Origin: Burkholderia paludis
Lineage (GTDB): Bacteria; Pseudomonadota; Gammaproteobacteria; Burkholderiales; Burkholderiaceae
Assembly: GCF_000732615.1 (NCBI RefSeq)
Contig: NZ_JPGL01000010.1
Location: forward strand, 1-64,000
Length of the DNA stretch: 64,000 bases
Direction of reading: 5' to 3'
This document shows positions 51,379 through 60,148 of this stretch, one piece after another (the stretch's first letter is position 1; the number at the start of each line of letters is the position of its first letter). The translations under genes were made by a program, and so were the position numbers. The notes below the pieces were generated by a model. That model was not told where the DNA came from. It searched no databases and was given only the letters and a program-made list of their open reading frames with translations.

Positions 51379-52779
51379 TCAACCGGTGACGTAGGTGCGC
51401 CCGCCGCGCTCGACGGTCGGCGGATCGCCGCCGTCGCGCTCGGGCGCCGCGCCGAAATAGCTCGCCCAGGCTTCGTGCAGCGCGTCGCGCGTGACTTCGG
51501 GCGGGCCGCCGCGATACCGTGCGCCGGCGGCCGCGAGGCGCAGCAGGTCCATCGGGAAGCACGCGAGAAACGCCTTGCCGGTCGGCAGATGCAGCCGGTG
51601 CAGCAGGTAGTCGAACGCGTCGCCCGCCGCCACGAGGCCCAGCGACGCGCAGGCCGCGTCGAACAGCGCGCGGTAGTCGTCGATCGGCAGCGGGCCGATC
51701 CGCAGCTTCGAGCCGAGGCGGCGCAGGAACGCGTCGTCGCAGAACTGTTCCGGCGACAGGTTGCTCGAGAACACCGGCCAGACATCGAACGGCAGCACCA
51801 GGCGGTTGCCCGAATCGAGCGTCATGAAATCGACGCCGCGGTCCAGCGGGCGCAGCCAGCGATTGAGCAGGTCGCGCGGCGCGACGCGCTGGCGGCCGAG
51901 ATCGTCGACGACGTACATGCCCATGTTCGCCTTCATGTGCGGCGGCGCCTGATAGAAGCCCGCGGCGGCGTCGCGGCGCAGGTCGAGCTCGTCGAGCGTC
52001 AGTTCGCCGCCGGACGTCACGACCGGCCGTTCGCACAGGCGCCAGCGACGATCGACCGACTGGCCGCCGGGTTGCGACGCCGCGTCGACGTGCACCAGCG
52101 GGTCGTAGATCTGGATCACTTCGCCGGCCGCGCAGATCGCGTGCGGCACCGGCACGCAACCGCGCATCAGCGCGCCGAGCCGTTCGGCGAAAAAGGTCTT
52201 GCCGCTGCCGGCCGGGCCGTGGATCAGCAGCGGACGGCCCGCGTTCAGCGCCGCGGTGGCCGCATCGAGCACCGCCCGGTCGATCACGACGCCTTCGAAC
52301 GCGGCCCATGCGTCGTCCCGGCCGACCGTCAGCTTGCGCACCGAATGCGCGGCCACGCTGGCCAGATACGCGTCGAGCGTCACCGGCGCGGGCCCGCTGT
52401 AGCTGCTGCGCGCCCGCTCCTCGAGCGCGAGCACGCGGCCCGACTCGGTCAGGCGGAACGTCACGTCGAGATCGGTCGCGCCGCGATGGGCGAGCTCGAC
52501 GAGATGCTCGCGCACCAGGAACGAGAAAACGTCGTCGAGCACCGCGAGCGGCAGGCAGTGCCGCTCGACGAGGTCGCCGTACGACGGGCGGCCCAGCAGC
52601 AGCGTCGACTTCAGCACGAGCCCGGCGACGAACGTCCTGCTCAACCCGGTTTCGTCGAGCGAACGCGGCGCGGCCGGCAGGAGCGCGCCCGGCTTCGCGT
52701 GCGCCTCCCGCGACGGCAACGGATCGGGCAGGTGCGTCACCTGCGCGTTGTGGACCGGTTCGGTGGGATTCGGGTTCAT
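51379..52779 (-). CDS. AAA+ ATPase of the Tad locus
   Basis: A 466-residue cytoplasmic protein. The first 120 residues form a winged-helix-like domain (GRPSYGDLVERHCLPLAVLD, VTFRLTESGRVLALEERARS). The ATPase part has Walker A LLIHGPAGSGKTFFAERL (GPAGSGKT at 188-195), GMYVVDDLGRQRVAPRDLLN with Walker-B-like acidic residues, and LPFDVWPVFSSNLSPEQF in the sensor region. It is not one of the classical Tad genes. It sits between cpaA and cpaB with gaps of 32 and 35 bp, so it is clearly co-transcribed. GGAG lies 6 bases before the ATG. A regulatory or assembly-ATPase role is inferred. Confidence 0.82.
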   Translation of the reverse strand: MNPNPTEPVHNAQVTHLPDPLPSREAHAKPGALLPAAPRSLDETGLSRTFVAGLVLKSTLLLGRPSYGDLVERHCLPLAVLDDVFSFLVREHLVELAHRGATDLDVTFRLTESGRVLALEERARSSYSGPAPVTLDAYLASVAAHSVRKLTVGRDDAWAAFEGVVIDRAVLDAATAALNAGRPLLIHGPAGSGKTFFAERLGALMRGCVPVPHAICAAGEVIQIYDPLVHVDAASQPGGQSVDRRWRLCERPVVTSGGELTLDELDLRRDAAAGFYQAPPHMKANMGMYVVDDLGRQRVAPRDLLNRWLRPLDRGVDFMTLDSGNRLVLPFDVWPVFSSNLSPEQFCDDAFLRRLGSKLRIGPLPIDDYRALFDAACASLGLVAAGDAFDYLLHRLHLPTGKAFLACFPMDLLRLAAAGARYRGGPPEVTRDALHEAWASYFGAAPERDGGDPPTVERGGRTYVTG

Positions 52780-52811
52780 GGTCGCTCCGTCCTCGGTGCG
52801 GATGCGTCGCG

Positions 52812-53351
52812 CTACGCGCACGACGCGAACAACATGGCCAGCGTGCCGGCCGCGATCGCGACGCCGTACGGCAGCGAGCCGACCGACGCGATGGGCGCGC
52901 CGCCGTCGGCCGACGCCGTGTGCGCGCCTTGCACGCGCCGCGCGATCAGCACGCGGACGTTCGCCCAGATCCGGCGCATGCGCCCGCGCGACAGCGCGAA
53001 CGCGACGGCGCCGACCCCGCCGGCCAGGAAGGTGGCCAGCACGATGTAGCACGTCATTTCCGCGCCGACCCACGCGCCGATCGCCAGCATCAGCTTCACG
53101 TCGCCGGCCGCCATCCCGCGCAACAGGTAGAGCGGCAGCAGCAGCGCGAAGCCGGTCGCCGCGCCGGCAAGCCAGCCGAGCGCGCCGGCCGACACGCCGT
53201 GCAGCACGCATTGGGCGACCAGCGCGCCGGCCAGTCCGGCCGCGACGAGGCGGTTCGGAATGCGGCGGGTCGCGAGGTCCGTGCTGGCCGCGGCCACCGC
53301 GAGCAGCGTCACGCACAACGGAATCGGGTAAGGCGGCGCAACAGGTAGCAT
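52812..53351 (-). CDS. cpaA: Tad prepilin peptidase (CpaA/TadV)
   Basis: A 179-residue membrane aspartyl protease that cleaves Flp prepilins. The two catalytic Asp are in AAASTDLATRRIPNRL and RGMAAGDVKLML (GxGD-type), and about five hydrophobic segments are present. It lacks the N-terminal methylase part of PilD, as usual for TadV. It follows the third flp-type gene by 27 bp. Confidence 0.93.
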   Translation of the reverse strand: MLPVAPPYPIPLCVTLLAVAAASTDLATRRIPNRLVAAGLAGALVAQCVLHGVSAGALGWLAGAATGFALLLPLYLLRGMAAGDVKLMLAIGAWVGAEMTCYIVLATFLAGGVGAVAFALSRGRMRRIWANVRVLIARRVQGAHTASADGGAPIASVGSLPYGVAIAAGTLAMLFASCA

Positions 53352-53378
53352 GGCGAACCTCGCGAGCGAATCGAAAAA

Positions 53379-53585
53379 TCAGGAAACCATGGCCAGCGCG
53401 GTGGCCGCTGCGGCCGCGACGGCCGTTGCGATCACCCCGGGCGGATCGGCCGGCGGACCCTGGAACATGACGACGCTGCCGAGCACGGCGACGGCGAACG
53501 CCGCCGCGAGGAACGCGCACTCGATCGACGTCACGCCCGTTTCGTCGCCGGGCAGGCGGCATGCCGCACGCACCCTGTCTGCCAT
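53379..53585 (-). CDS. Degenerate Flp-type pilin-like protein
   Basis: A 68-residue protein with a prepilin-like start: short charged leader, then Gly17-Val18 and TSIECAFLAAAFAVAVLG. Glu22 at mature +5 is kept, but the Tyr typical of Flp at +6 is Cys23. The C-terminal part is Ala-rich with a second hydrophobic stretch. It may be a minor pilin in the place of TadE/TadF, or a diverged flp copy. It lies between flp and cpaA in the same operon. Confidence 0.72.
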   Translation of the reverse strand: MADRVRAACRLPGDETGVTSIECAFLAAAFAVAVLGSVVMFQGPPADPPGVIATAVAAAAATALAMVS

Positions 53586-53667
53586 GATGGTCTCCGGTTC
53601 CGGCTGGATCGGGATACCGGGGACGGCTCGAACGCTGCACCGGCCGAGCCGCCCTCGGTACGGTTCA

Positions 53668-53859
53668 TCAAAGGCCCGAGACCGCCGAATTCAGGTCGGC
53701 CGCGATCGTGCTGAACACGGTCTTCAGATCCGTACCGATCGTCGACAGCGCGGCGATGATGCCGACGGCGATCAGTGCGGCGATCAGGCCGTATTCGATG
53801 GCGGCCACGCCGTCTTCGTCGCGGATGAAATCACGGGTTTGTTGAATGAACTTGGACAT
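53668..53859 (-). CDS. flp: Flp-family type IVb pilin
   Basis: A 63-residue prepilin. The leader ends at Gly17 followed by VAAIEYGLIAALIAVGI, with Glu22/Tyr23 of the Flp motif, then a short soluble tail (TIGTDLKTVFSTIAADL). CpaA should cleave after Gly17 and the Tad machine polymerise the mature peptide. AAGGAG lies upstream of the ATG. It is very like the flp gene 137 bp upstream, which suggests duplication. Confidence 0.95.
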   Translation of the reverse strand: MSKFIQQTRDFIRDEDGVAAIEYGLIAALIAVGIIAALSTIGTDLKTVFSTIAADLNSAVSGL

Positions 53860-53996
53860 GTCGATCTCCTTGTGTGGTGAATTTCAAAGCCCTCGCATAC
53901 CGGCCGGTCGTCGACCGTGCATCGATACGCCGAGGAATGCTGCCGATGCCTGGATGACGCAGCGAACGATCCCGTTGAGGTTCGCCCCGCCTTCCG

Positions 53997-54188
53997 TCAA
54001 ATGCCTGCGACTATCGAGCTCAGATCCGTGGCGACCGTACTGAACGCGGTCTTCAGGTCCGTCCCGATCGTCGTCAACGCGACGACGATGCCGATCGCGA
54101 TCAGTGCGGCAATCAGGCCGTATTCAATGGCCGCCACGCCGCCCTGATCCTGGATGATCCACGCGATCTTTTCGATGACTCTTCGCAT
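53997..54188 (-). CDS. flp: Flp-family type IVb pilin (first gene of Tad operon)
   Basis: A 63-residue prepilin with Gly17 then VAAIEYGLIAALIAIGI and tail TIGTDLKTAFSTVATDL, almost the same as the second flp. The ATG at 54188 is preferred because GGGAGA lies 6 bases upstream; a GTG at 54194 directly abuts that site. It begins the minus-strand Tad operon and is usually the most highly expressed gene of such loci. A long gene-free region lies upstream. Confidence 0.95.
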   Translation of the reverse strand: MRRVIEKIAWIIQDQGGVAAIEYGLIAALIAIGIVVALTTIGTDLKTAFSTVATDLSSIVAGI

Positions 54189-55249
54189 ATGCACTCTCCC
54201 TTCGGACTACTATGAAATTCCCTTCGTCGCTCGGACGTCGGGGATGGGCACCACCGGTACTGCTGGACAATCGGGACGCGACGCTCCGCGGCCGGGACAG
54301 GGATGCGTGCACCTGTCCGTGCGAACGGAAGTCGATCAGCGGGAAAGCATGAGACGCCCGAGCGATTCGGCCGGCCGGATACCCCCGGCGTGCAGGCCGA
54401 CCGGAACGGCGCGACGGCCGTTCGATGCGCTCGATTCAATTGAACCGGATAAAAACGCCCGGTAATGCAGCAAGTCGTTTCTGATTCTATTGCGACTTGC
54501 GAACCGCGATGTGCTGTGGTCTTTCATTCTTATTCCCCGTAGGCGGTCATGCCGACTTTTTATTGCCCGGACGAAACCGGGTATCACGCGCCATTCGACG
54601 AAAGCCTGTGCGGTACATCGGCCTGGCGCGGTGTAGGTGCTGCGCGCTCCGGCCTTGCTTTCCCCTGGTGATTCCGCGGCCGGTTCCGTTTGCCTGTTGC
54701 CTGTTGCCGGAACCGCCCGGTCGTCACCGCGTCGACTGCCGTGCCAACGCTTACGCAAAGAGCAGGCCACCTTCAGCCGAATCGAGGCCCATCAAGGGTG
54801 ACGGCGATGCCGGCGCACGCCGTCCGGCCTGCCGGCGCGAAAAATGTTTCAGATTTGATCGCTGTTTTTCCGCAAGCGTTGTAAGCCGGAACGCCCGCCG
54901 CCGCGCTGCGACAAGGCGCGAAAATTTCTGCTCGGGATTTTCCCGGACGCGGGAAGCCGCCTGCGTCGCACCGGATCGGCGGGGCCCGGAACCGGCCCAA
55001 ACGTAAGAATGTTTCAGCGCGGAAACATAAAGGCTGGCCGCGCGAATTTCTCATACCAGAAAATGCCGTTTTCACGCGTGTTTTCAACCGATCTCAATTT
55101 CTCCTTTCAACTGCCGATTTGCCACGCAGGATTTTTTCTTCAACAATGAATTCACCGGACCACGCCAATTCAGAGCGAATCGATCCGCAGGCATGACCGC
55201 ACGAAACGGTTGCGACAGACCACGCAGCCTCTACCGCATACGGGGAATC
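54189..55249. other. Gene-free region between flp and glycosyltransferase operons
   Basis: About 1.06 kb with no credible gene. It must hold the Tad operon promoter on the minus strand and the glycosyltransferase promoter on the plus strand. A stretch around 54840-55140 has several A/T-rich runs. Frames here up to 169 codons lack domains and good ribosome binding sites. No operator was recognised. Confidence 0.45.
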
Positions 55250-56488
55250 ATGTACACGGCCAATCGTGGAACGCGCGAGCGTGCGACGCATCGCGCTCAA
55301 TGGCTGACAGCCGACCGGATCGTTCCGTACAGCTGCATCATGCTGATGCTATTCGCTGCATTGGCAACCGTCTGGGGCATCGTGACGAACGGCTTCACGT
55401 CGAACGCCACGGTCCGCCCCGCCGTCGACTTCTCGGTCTTCTGGACCGCCTCGCACCTGGTGTTGCACGGCCATGCCGCGGCGGCCTACGACCCGTCCTC
55501 CTTCATGCAGGCCGAGCTTGCGCAGTTCGATGCGTATCTGCAGCACCGGCCGCTTCCCTGGCTCTATCCGCCGACGATGCTGCTGTTCGTCGCGCCGGTC
55601 GCCCTCGTGCCTTTCCTGCCCGCATATTTCCTTTTTTTCGCGGGCAGTCTTTTATGCTACGCGTTCGCCGTCTCGCGCTTGTCGGGATTGCGCGCGCATC
55701 TTCCCGTGCCGCGCGCCGCGGCGCTCGTCGTCGTCGCGTATTCGGCGGTATGCATGGCGGCCCTGTTCGGCCAGAACAGCATCCTCACGGCCGGCATCGC
55801 CGCGCTCGCGCTGCATCTGCTCGGCCGGCGCCCGATCGTCGCCGGCCTGCTGATCGGGCTGCTCGCGATCAAGCCGCAACTGGCCGTGGTGTTCCCGTTC
55901 GTGCTGGTCGCGGCGCGCGCATGGCGCACGTTCGCGGCGGCCGCCCTCAGCGCGACGCTGTTCGCGGCCGCCGGCATCGCGCTGGCCGGCCCCGGCGCGC
56001 TGCACGGGTTGAGCCTCGCGCTGTCGACGGTGCGCGACCAGCACTTCATGCTCCCGTCGTACTGGCTCGCGTCGCCGACGCCGTTCGCCGCGCTGCGCCT
56101 CGCCGGCGCGCCGGTTTCGGCCGCGCTGGCCGCCCAGGCGGCGGTCGCGCTGCTCGCGCTCGCCGCGGCCGTCGACGTCTGGCGCCGCACGCGCGACATG
56201 CGGCTGCGCGGCGCGGTGCTGGCGGTCGCCACCCTGCTGACCACCCCGTACCTGTGGAACTACGAACTGACGTGGCTCGGCATCGCGATCTTCTGCCTGA
56301 TCGCATGCGGCCTCGACGAAGGCTGGCTGCCGGGCGAACAGGGGATCCTCGTGCTCGCGTGGCTGCTGCCGATCTTCGAGATGTTCAACCGGCTGATGAA
56401 GCTGCCGCAGGTCGGGCCGCTCGTGCTGCTCGCGGTGCTGTTCGTCGTCGTGCGCCGTGCGGCGCTCACCTCCCGGAGCGCGCGATGA
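55250..56488 (+). CDS. GT87-like membrane mannosyl/glycosyltransferase
   Basis: A 412-residue polytopic protein with the DUF2029/GT87 pattern: AVDFSVFWTASHLVLHGHAA with the conserved Asp near the first external loop, LPWLYPPTMLLFVAPVALVP, and LFGQNSILTAGIAALALHLL. Such GT-C enzymes use polyprenyl-phosphate sugars on the periplasmic side. GGGGA lies before the ATG at 55250. It is coupled by ATGA to a second, related gene and followed by GtrB- and GtrA-like genes, so the four form one operon for lipid-linked sugar use. Confidence 0.82.
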   Translation: MYTANRGTRERATHRAQWLTADRIVPYSCIMLMLFAALATVWGIVTNGFTSNATVRPAVDFSVFWTASHLVLHGHAAAAYDPSSFMQAELAQFDAYLQHRPLPWLYPPTMLLFVAPVALVPFLPAYFLFFAGSLLCYAFAVSRLSGLRAHLPVPRAAALVVVAYSAVCMAALFGQNSILTAGIAALALHLLGRRPIVAGLLIGLLAIKPQLAVVFPFVLVAARAWRTFAAAALSATLFAAAGIALAGPGALHGLSLALSTVRDQHFMLPSYWLASPTPFAALRLAGAPVSAALAAQAAVALLALAAAVDVWRRTRDMRLRGAVLAVATLLTTPYLWNYELTWLGIAIFCLIACGLDEGWLPGEQGILVLAWLLPIFEMFNRLMKLPQVGPLVLLAVLFVVVRRAALTSRSAR

Positions 56489-57864
56489 AACCGTCGAACG
56501 CCGTCCACCATGCGCATCCGGATGCCGGCGTGCATCCGGCACTCCCGATCGCCGGCCCGCGCCGTTACCCGCACTGGCTCAACCGCCGGCGCGTGTGCCT
56601 CTATGCGGGCGCCGCGCTCGTGGCCGAAGTGCTGTTCATCGGCATCTACGTGATCCGCGTGTACTTGTCGCACAACGGCGCGCTGGAGCCGCTGTCGCAG
56701 GATTTCTCGCCGATCTGGAGCGCCGCGTGGCTCGCCGCGCACGGGCGGGCGGCCGATGCGTGGCAGTTCTCCGCGCTGTTCGCGATCCAGAAGCTCGCGG
56801 TCCCGACCATGACGCTCGCGGGCGGCACGCTGCCGTGGCTCTATCCGCCCAGCATGCTGCTGCTTGTCCTGCCGCTCGGCTGGCTGCCGTACCTGCTGGC
56901 GCTCGTGCTGTGGCTCGGCGTCACGGTTGCGCTGTTCGCGGCGACGCTGCGCGCGACCGTGCAGCACGACCCCGCCTGGCTGTGCGCGCTCGCGTTCCCC
57001 GGCGCCTTCCTCACCGTGATCGTCGGGCAAACCAGCCTGCTCACCGCGACGCTCGCCGGCGCCGGCCTGCTGCTGCTGAACCGCCGCCCCGTGTACGCGG
57101 GGATCTGCTTCGGCCTGCTGACGATGAAGCCGCAGCTCGCGGTGCTGTTTCCGTTCGCGCTGCTGTGCGCCGGCCAATGGCGCGCACTGGCCGCGTGGGC
57201 CGCGACAATCGCCTGCAGCGTCGCGCTCGCGACGCTCGCGTTCGGGTTCGGCCCGTGGGTCACGTTCGCGCACGTGATCGGCGGCGTCTACACGATCATC
57301 GGCCACGGCCAGGCCAGGGTCGCGCGCATGCCGTCCGCATTCGCGCTCGCGACGATGGCCGGCTGGCCCGCGATCGTCGCGAACGGCCTTCAGCTGCTGT
57401 CGGCGGCAACCGCGGCCGCCGCCGTCGCCTATGCATGGCGCGGCGACTGCGCGTACGCGCTGCGCGCCGCGACGCTCGCCTGCGCGTGCCTGCTCGTCAG
57501 CCCGTACCTGTACGACTACGACCTGACGTGGTACGGCATCGTGATCGCGTGGTACGCGCGCTATGCGTGGACGCGCGGCTGGCGGCGCTTCGATCGCGAA
57601 TGGCTGCTGCTGCTGTGGCTGATGCCGCTCGCGGGCCTGCTGGCGGTGCCGCATCTGTCGTTCCAGTTCATGCCGCTCGTCACGCTGGCGTCGCTCGGCC
57701 TGCTCGTCAGCCGGATCGCGCAGGAGCGCCGCGACGTGCCGGCGATGCCGGACGCGCGCGACGATTCGACCGGGACCGCGTTCGCGCATCCGGCCAGAAC
57801 CCATCACCGCCCGGCGTACGGCTTGCGCCGCGCCGGCCGCCCGACCGCCGGCGCCGTCCGGTGA
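56485..57864 (+). CDS. GT87-like membrane mannosyl/glycosyltransferase, second copy
   Basis: A 459-residue paralogue of the preceding protein with the same landmarks: SQDFSPIWSAAWLAAHGRAA, LPWLYPPSMLLLVLPLGWLP and IVGQTSLLTATLAGAGLLLL, then GLLTMKPQLAVLFPFALLCA. It adds a hydrophilic N-terminal stretch of about 35 residues and a His/Arg-rich C-terminal tail. It overlaps the first copy by four bases. The pair may add successive sugars or work on different acceptors; nearby Tad pilins or surface lipids are candidates. Confidence 0.82.
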   Translation: MKPSNAVHHAHPDAGVHPALPIAGPRRYPHWLNRRRVCLYAGAALVAEVLFIGIYVIRVYLSHNGALEPLSQDFSPIWSAAWLAAHGRAADAWQFSALFAIQKLAVPTMTLAGGTLPWLYPPSMLLLVLPLGWLPYLLALVLWLGVTVALFAATLRATVQHDPAWLCALAFPGAFLTVIVGQTSLLTATLAGAGLLLLNRRPVYAGICFGLLTMKPQLAVLFPFALLCAGQWRALAAWAATIACSVALATLAFGFGPWVTFAHVIGGVYTIIGHGQARVARMPSAFALATMAGWPAIVANGLQLLSAATAAAAVAYAWRGDCAYALRAATLACACLLVSPYLYDYDLTWYGIVIAWYARYAWTRGWRRFDREWLLLLWLMPLAGLLAVPHLSFQFMPLVTLASLGLLVSRIAQERRDVPAMPDARDDSTGTAFAHPARTHHRPAYGLRRAGRPTAGAVR

Positions 57865-57889
57865 CGCACCATAACAAGGGGAGAACACC

Positions 57890-58933
57890 ATGCGGGAATC
57901 GCTCTATACGCCGCTCGTATCGCTGGTCGTGCCGTTCTACAACGAAGGCGAGGCCGTCGAACGCTTCTTCGACGTCGTGCTGCCATTGCTGACGGCCATC
58001 GACGGCGTGCGCTTCGAGATCGTCTGCGTGAACGACGGCAGCCGCGACGACACGCTCGAGCGCCTGATCCGGATCGGCCTGCGCGAGCGGCGCGTGCGCG
58101 TGATCGATCTCACCCGCAACTTCGGCAAGGAGGCCGCGCTGACGGCCGGCCTCGACGAAGCCGCCGGCGACGCGGTGATTCCGCTCGACGCCGACCTGCA
58201 GGACCCGCCGAGCCTGATTCCCGTGATGATCGAGCACTGGCGCAACGGCGCGGAAGTGGTCGCCGCGAAGCGCAGCAGCCGCGCGTGCGATTCGTTCGCG
58301 AAGCGCACCGCGGCCGCGATCTACTACCGCGTGCACAACATGCTGTCGGACGTGAAGCTGCCGGAGAACGTCGGCGATTTCCGGCTGATGGACCGCAAGG
58401 TCGTGAATGCGCTGCGCAGCCTGCCCGAGCGCCATCGCTTCATGAAGGGGCTGTTCGCGTGGGTCGGCTACCGCACCGTGATCGTCGAATACCAGCGCGA
58501 CGCGCGCAGCGCCGGACAGTCGAAGTTCTCGGGATGGAAACTGTGGAATTTCGCGCTGGAAGGCATCACCAGCTTCAGCACCGTGCCGCTGCGCAGCTGG
58601 ACCTACATCGGCGTCGGCATCGCCGCGCTCGCGTTCCTGTACGGCACTTTCATCATTTTCCGCACGCTGCTGTTCGGCAACCCGGTGCTCGGCTACGCGT
58701 CGCTGATCTCGGTCACGCTGTTCATCGGCGGCATCGAGCTGATCGGGATCGGCGTCGTCGGCGAGTACATCGGGCGGATCTACGACGAGTCGAAGCAGCG
58801 GCCCGTCTACCTGATCCGCCGCCGCTACCAGACGCACGGCAAGGTGATCGAACTCCCGGTCGCGCGCGATGCGCGCCGCCAGATCGCCCGCCGCCGCACG
58901 CAGCCGGCCCGTGCGCGGCTCGGTGCACGCTGA
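57890..58933 (+). CDS. GtrB-like polyprenyl-phosphate glycosyltransferase (GT2)
   Basis: A 347-residue GT-A enzyme that charges undecaprenyl phosphate with a sugar from a nucleotide donor. The N-terminal motifs are SLVVPFYNEGEAVERFF, VCVNDGSRDDTL and the metal-binding PLDADLQDPPSLIP. Two C-terminal hydrophobic segments (VGIAALAFLYGTFIIF and LISVTLFIGGIELIGIGVVG) end with YIGRIYDESKQRP, the usual GtrB/DPM1-type tail. It starts 25 bp after the second GT87-like gene and probably supplies its lipid-linked donor. Confidence 0.93.
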   Translation: MRESLYTPLVSLVVPFYNEGEAVERFFDVVLPLLTAIDGVRFEIVCVNDGSRDDTLERLIRIGLRERRVRVIDLTRNFGKEAALTAGLDEAAGDAVIPLDADLQDPPSLIPVMIEHWRNGAEVVAAKRSSRACDSFAKRTAAAIYYRVHNMLSDVKLPENVGDFRLMDRKVVNALRSLPERHRFMKGLFAWVGYRTVIVEYQRDARSAGQSKFSGWKLWNFALEGITSFSTVPLRSWTYIGVGIAALAFLYGTFIIFRTLLFGNPVLGYASLISVTLFIGGIELIGIGVVGEYIGRIYDESKQRPVYLIRRRYQTHGKVIELPVARDARRQIARRRTQPARARLGAR

Positions 58934-58949
58934 CGCGCGCGGGCCCGCC

Positions 58950-59333
58950 ATGCTCGCGCGGCTGATTGCCGAGCGCACGCGGCTCGTGCGCTTCGGCATG
59001 TCGGGGCTCGGCTCGACCGCGATCCACGCGCTGGTCGCCGCGTCGATGTTCGCGCTGTTCGATGCGACGCGGGTGACTGCGAACGCGATCGCATTCCTGT
59101 GCGCGACGGCGTTCTCGTATCTCGCGAATACGCTGTGGAGCTTCTCGTCGACCGTGTGCACGCGCAGCGTCGCACGCTTTCTCGCGGTCGCGCTCGCCGG
59201 CTTCGCCGAGACGATGCTGCTCGCGCACGCCACCGCGACGCTCGGCGTGTCGCGCGGGATGAGCATCGTCGCGATCGCGCTGCTGATTCCGCCCACGACG
59301 TTCGTGCTGCACCGGCTCTGGACATACCGGTAG
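58950..59333 (+). CDS. GtrA-family membrane protein
   Basis: A 127-residue four-helix membrane protein of the GtrA family, thought to flip polyprenyl-phosphate sugars across the inner membrane. It shows LVRFGMSGLGSTAIHALVAA at the N-terminus, NAIAFLCATAFSYLANTLWS with the conserved NxxWxF-like region, and the end PPTTFVLHRLWTYR. The ATG at 58950, 17 bp after the GtrB-like stop, gives the usual length. It completes the four-gene sugar-transfer set. Confidence 0.9.
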   Translation: MLARLIAERTRLVRFGMSGLGSTAIHALVAASMFALFDATRVTANAIAFLCATAFSYLANTLWSFSSTVCTRSVARFLAVALAGFAETMLLAHATATLGVSRGMSIVAIALLIPPTTFVLHRLWTYR

Positions 59334-59467
59334 CCGCGCGGCCCCTGCGCGCCGCGGCCGAAACCCATCGGCCGATCAATTAACAGATTCAATTACACAA
59401 TATTATCGAAACGCATCAACTGGATTGATTCCGATTTTAAAATTACCGTCTGAAATAGTATTAAACA

Positions 59468-59487
59468 CCCTGTTTACTTTTACAGCT
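59468..59487 (+). promoter_or_regulatory. LuxR/CepR-type box upstream of aidA
   Basis: The core CTGTTTACTTTTACAG (59470-59485) has the perfect CTGT-N8-ACAG dyad of lux/cep boxes. It lies 150 bp before the aidA start in a 302-bp region without genes. CepR-dependent expression of aidA is known in B. cenocepacia. Confidence 0.6.
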
Positions 59488-59635
59488 TCCATAATTAACC
59501 GAACGGGATAATCTGCATTCGCCATCGCGCCGGGATGTGCCGGGATCGGCACAGAGCCTTGCAGCACAAGGCGATGGCGGCCGCACGAAGAAATTCGCGC
59601 AACAATAAGTCCCATTCCTTCAAACGGGAGCTTCT

Positions 59636-60139
59636 ATGTCACGCGTTACCGATGTGCTCGTCTCTTTCGATACCGAAACCATTCTCAAAAAATATCCGAA
59701 TCCCAGCAAGAATCCGAATAGTCCGACGCTGATCGACTGGAAGCACGTGTACATGGTCACCAACCAGGACAACGTCGTATCCGGTCAGGCCGGTGGCGAA
59801 CTGGACCTGAAGGCGCAGGTCGGCGACCTGATCCGCTGGCGTGAAACGAGCCTGTCGCTGGGCTTCGAGAACCAGGTGGTGTTCTACAAGTTCATCGGCA
59901 ACGTCGGCAACGAGCTGATCTCGACGCCGACGCCGCGCGTCGCGGAAGCATCGATCCCGGTGCCGAACACCAGCAAGCCCGAGGTGCCGACCTGCCAGAA
60001 GGTTTCGAACTACTACTGGTCGTCGGAATGCCTGAAGGTCGGCCGCGTGACCTACCACTTCCAGTTCCAGATCATCGACCGCAATTGCCAGAGCCAGGGC
60101 TGCTTCTCCTGGGATCCGTTCATCTCGATCCATAACTGA
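59636..60139 (+). CDS. aidA: AidA/PixA-family protein
   Basis: A 167-residue protein of the AidA/PixA inclusion-body family, linked in Burkholderia to killing of nematodes and controlled by the CepIR quorum-sensing system. It opens with VTDVLVSFDTETILKKYPNP, has YMVTNQDNVVSGQAGGELDL and DLIRWRETSLSLGFENQVVF, and ends HFQFQIIDRN followed by SQGCFSWDPFISIHN. There is no signal peptide. GGGAG precedes the ATG. A lux-type box lies upstream and a strong hairpin separates it from the lectin-fusion gene, whose N-terminal domain is its paralogue. Confidence 0.93.
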   Translation: MSRVTDVLVSFDTETILKKYPNPSKNPNSPTLIDWKHVYMVTNQDNVVSGQAGGELDLKAQVGDLIRWRETSLSLGFENQVVFYKFIGNVGNELISTPTPRVAEASIPVPNTSKPEVPTCQKVSNYYWSSECLKVGRVTYHFQFQIIDRNCQSQGCFSWDPFISIHN

Positions 60140-60148
60140 TCGCGGCAG

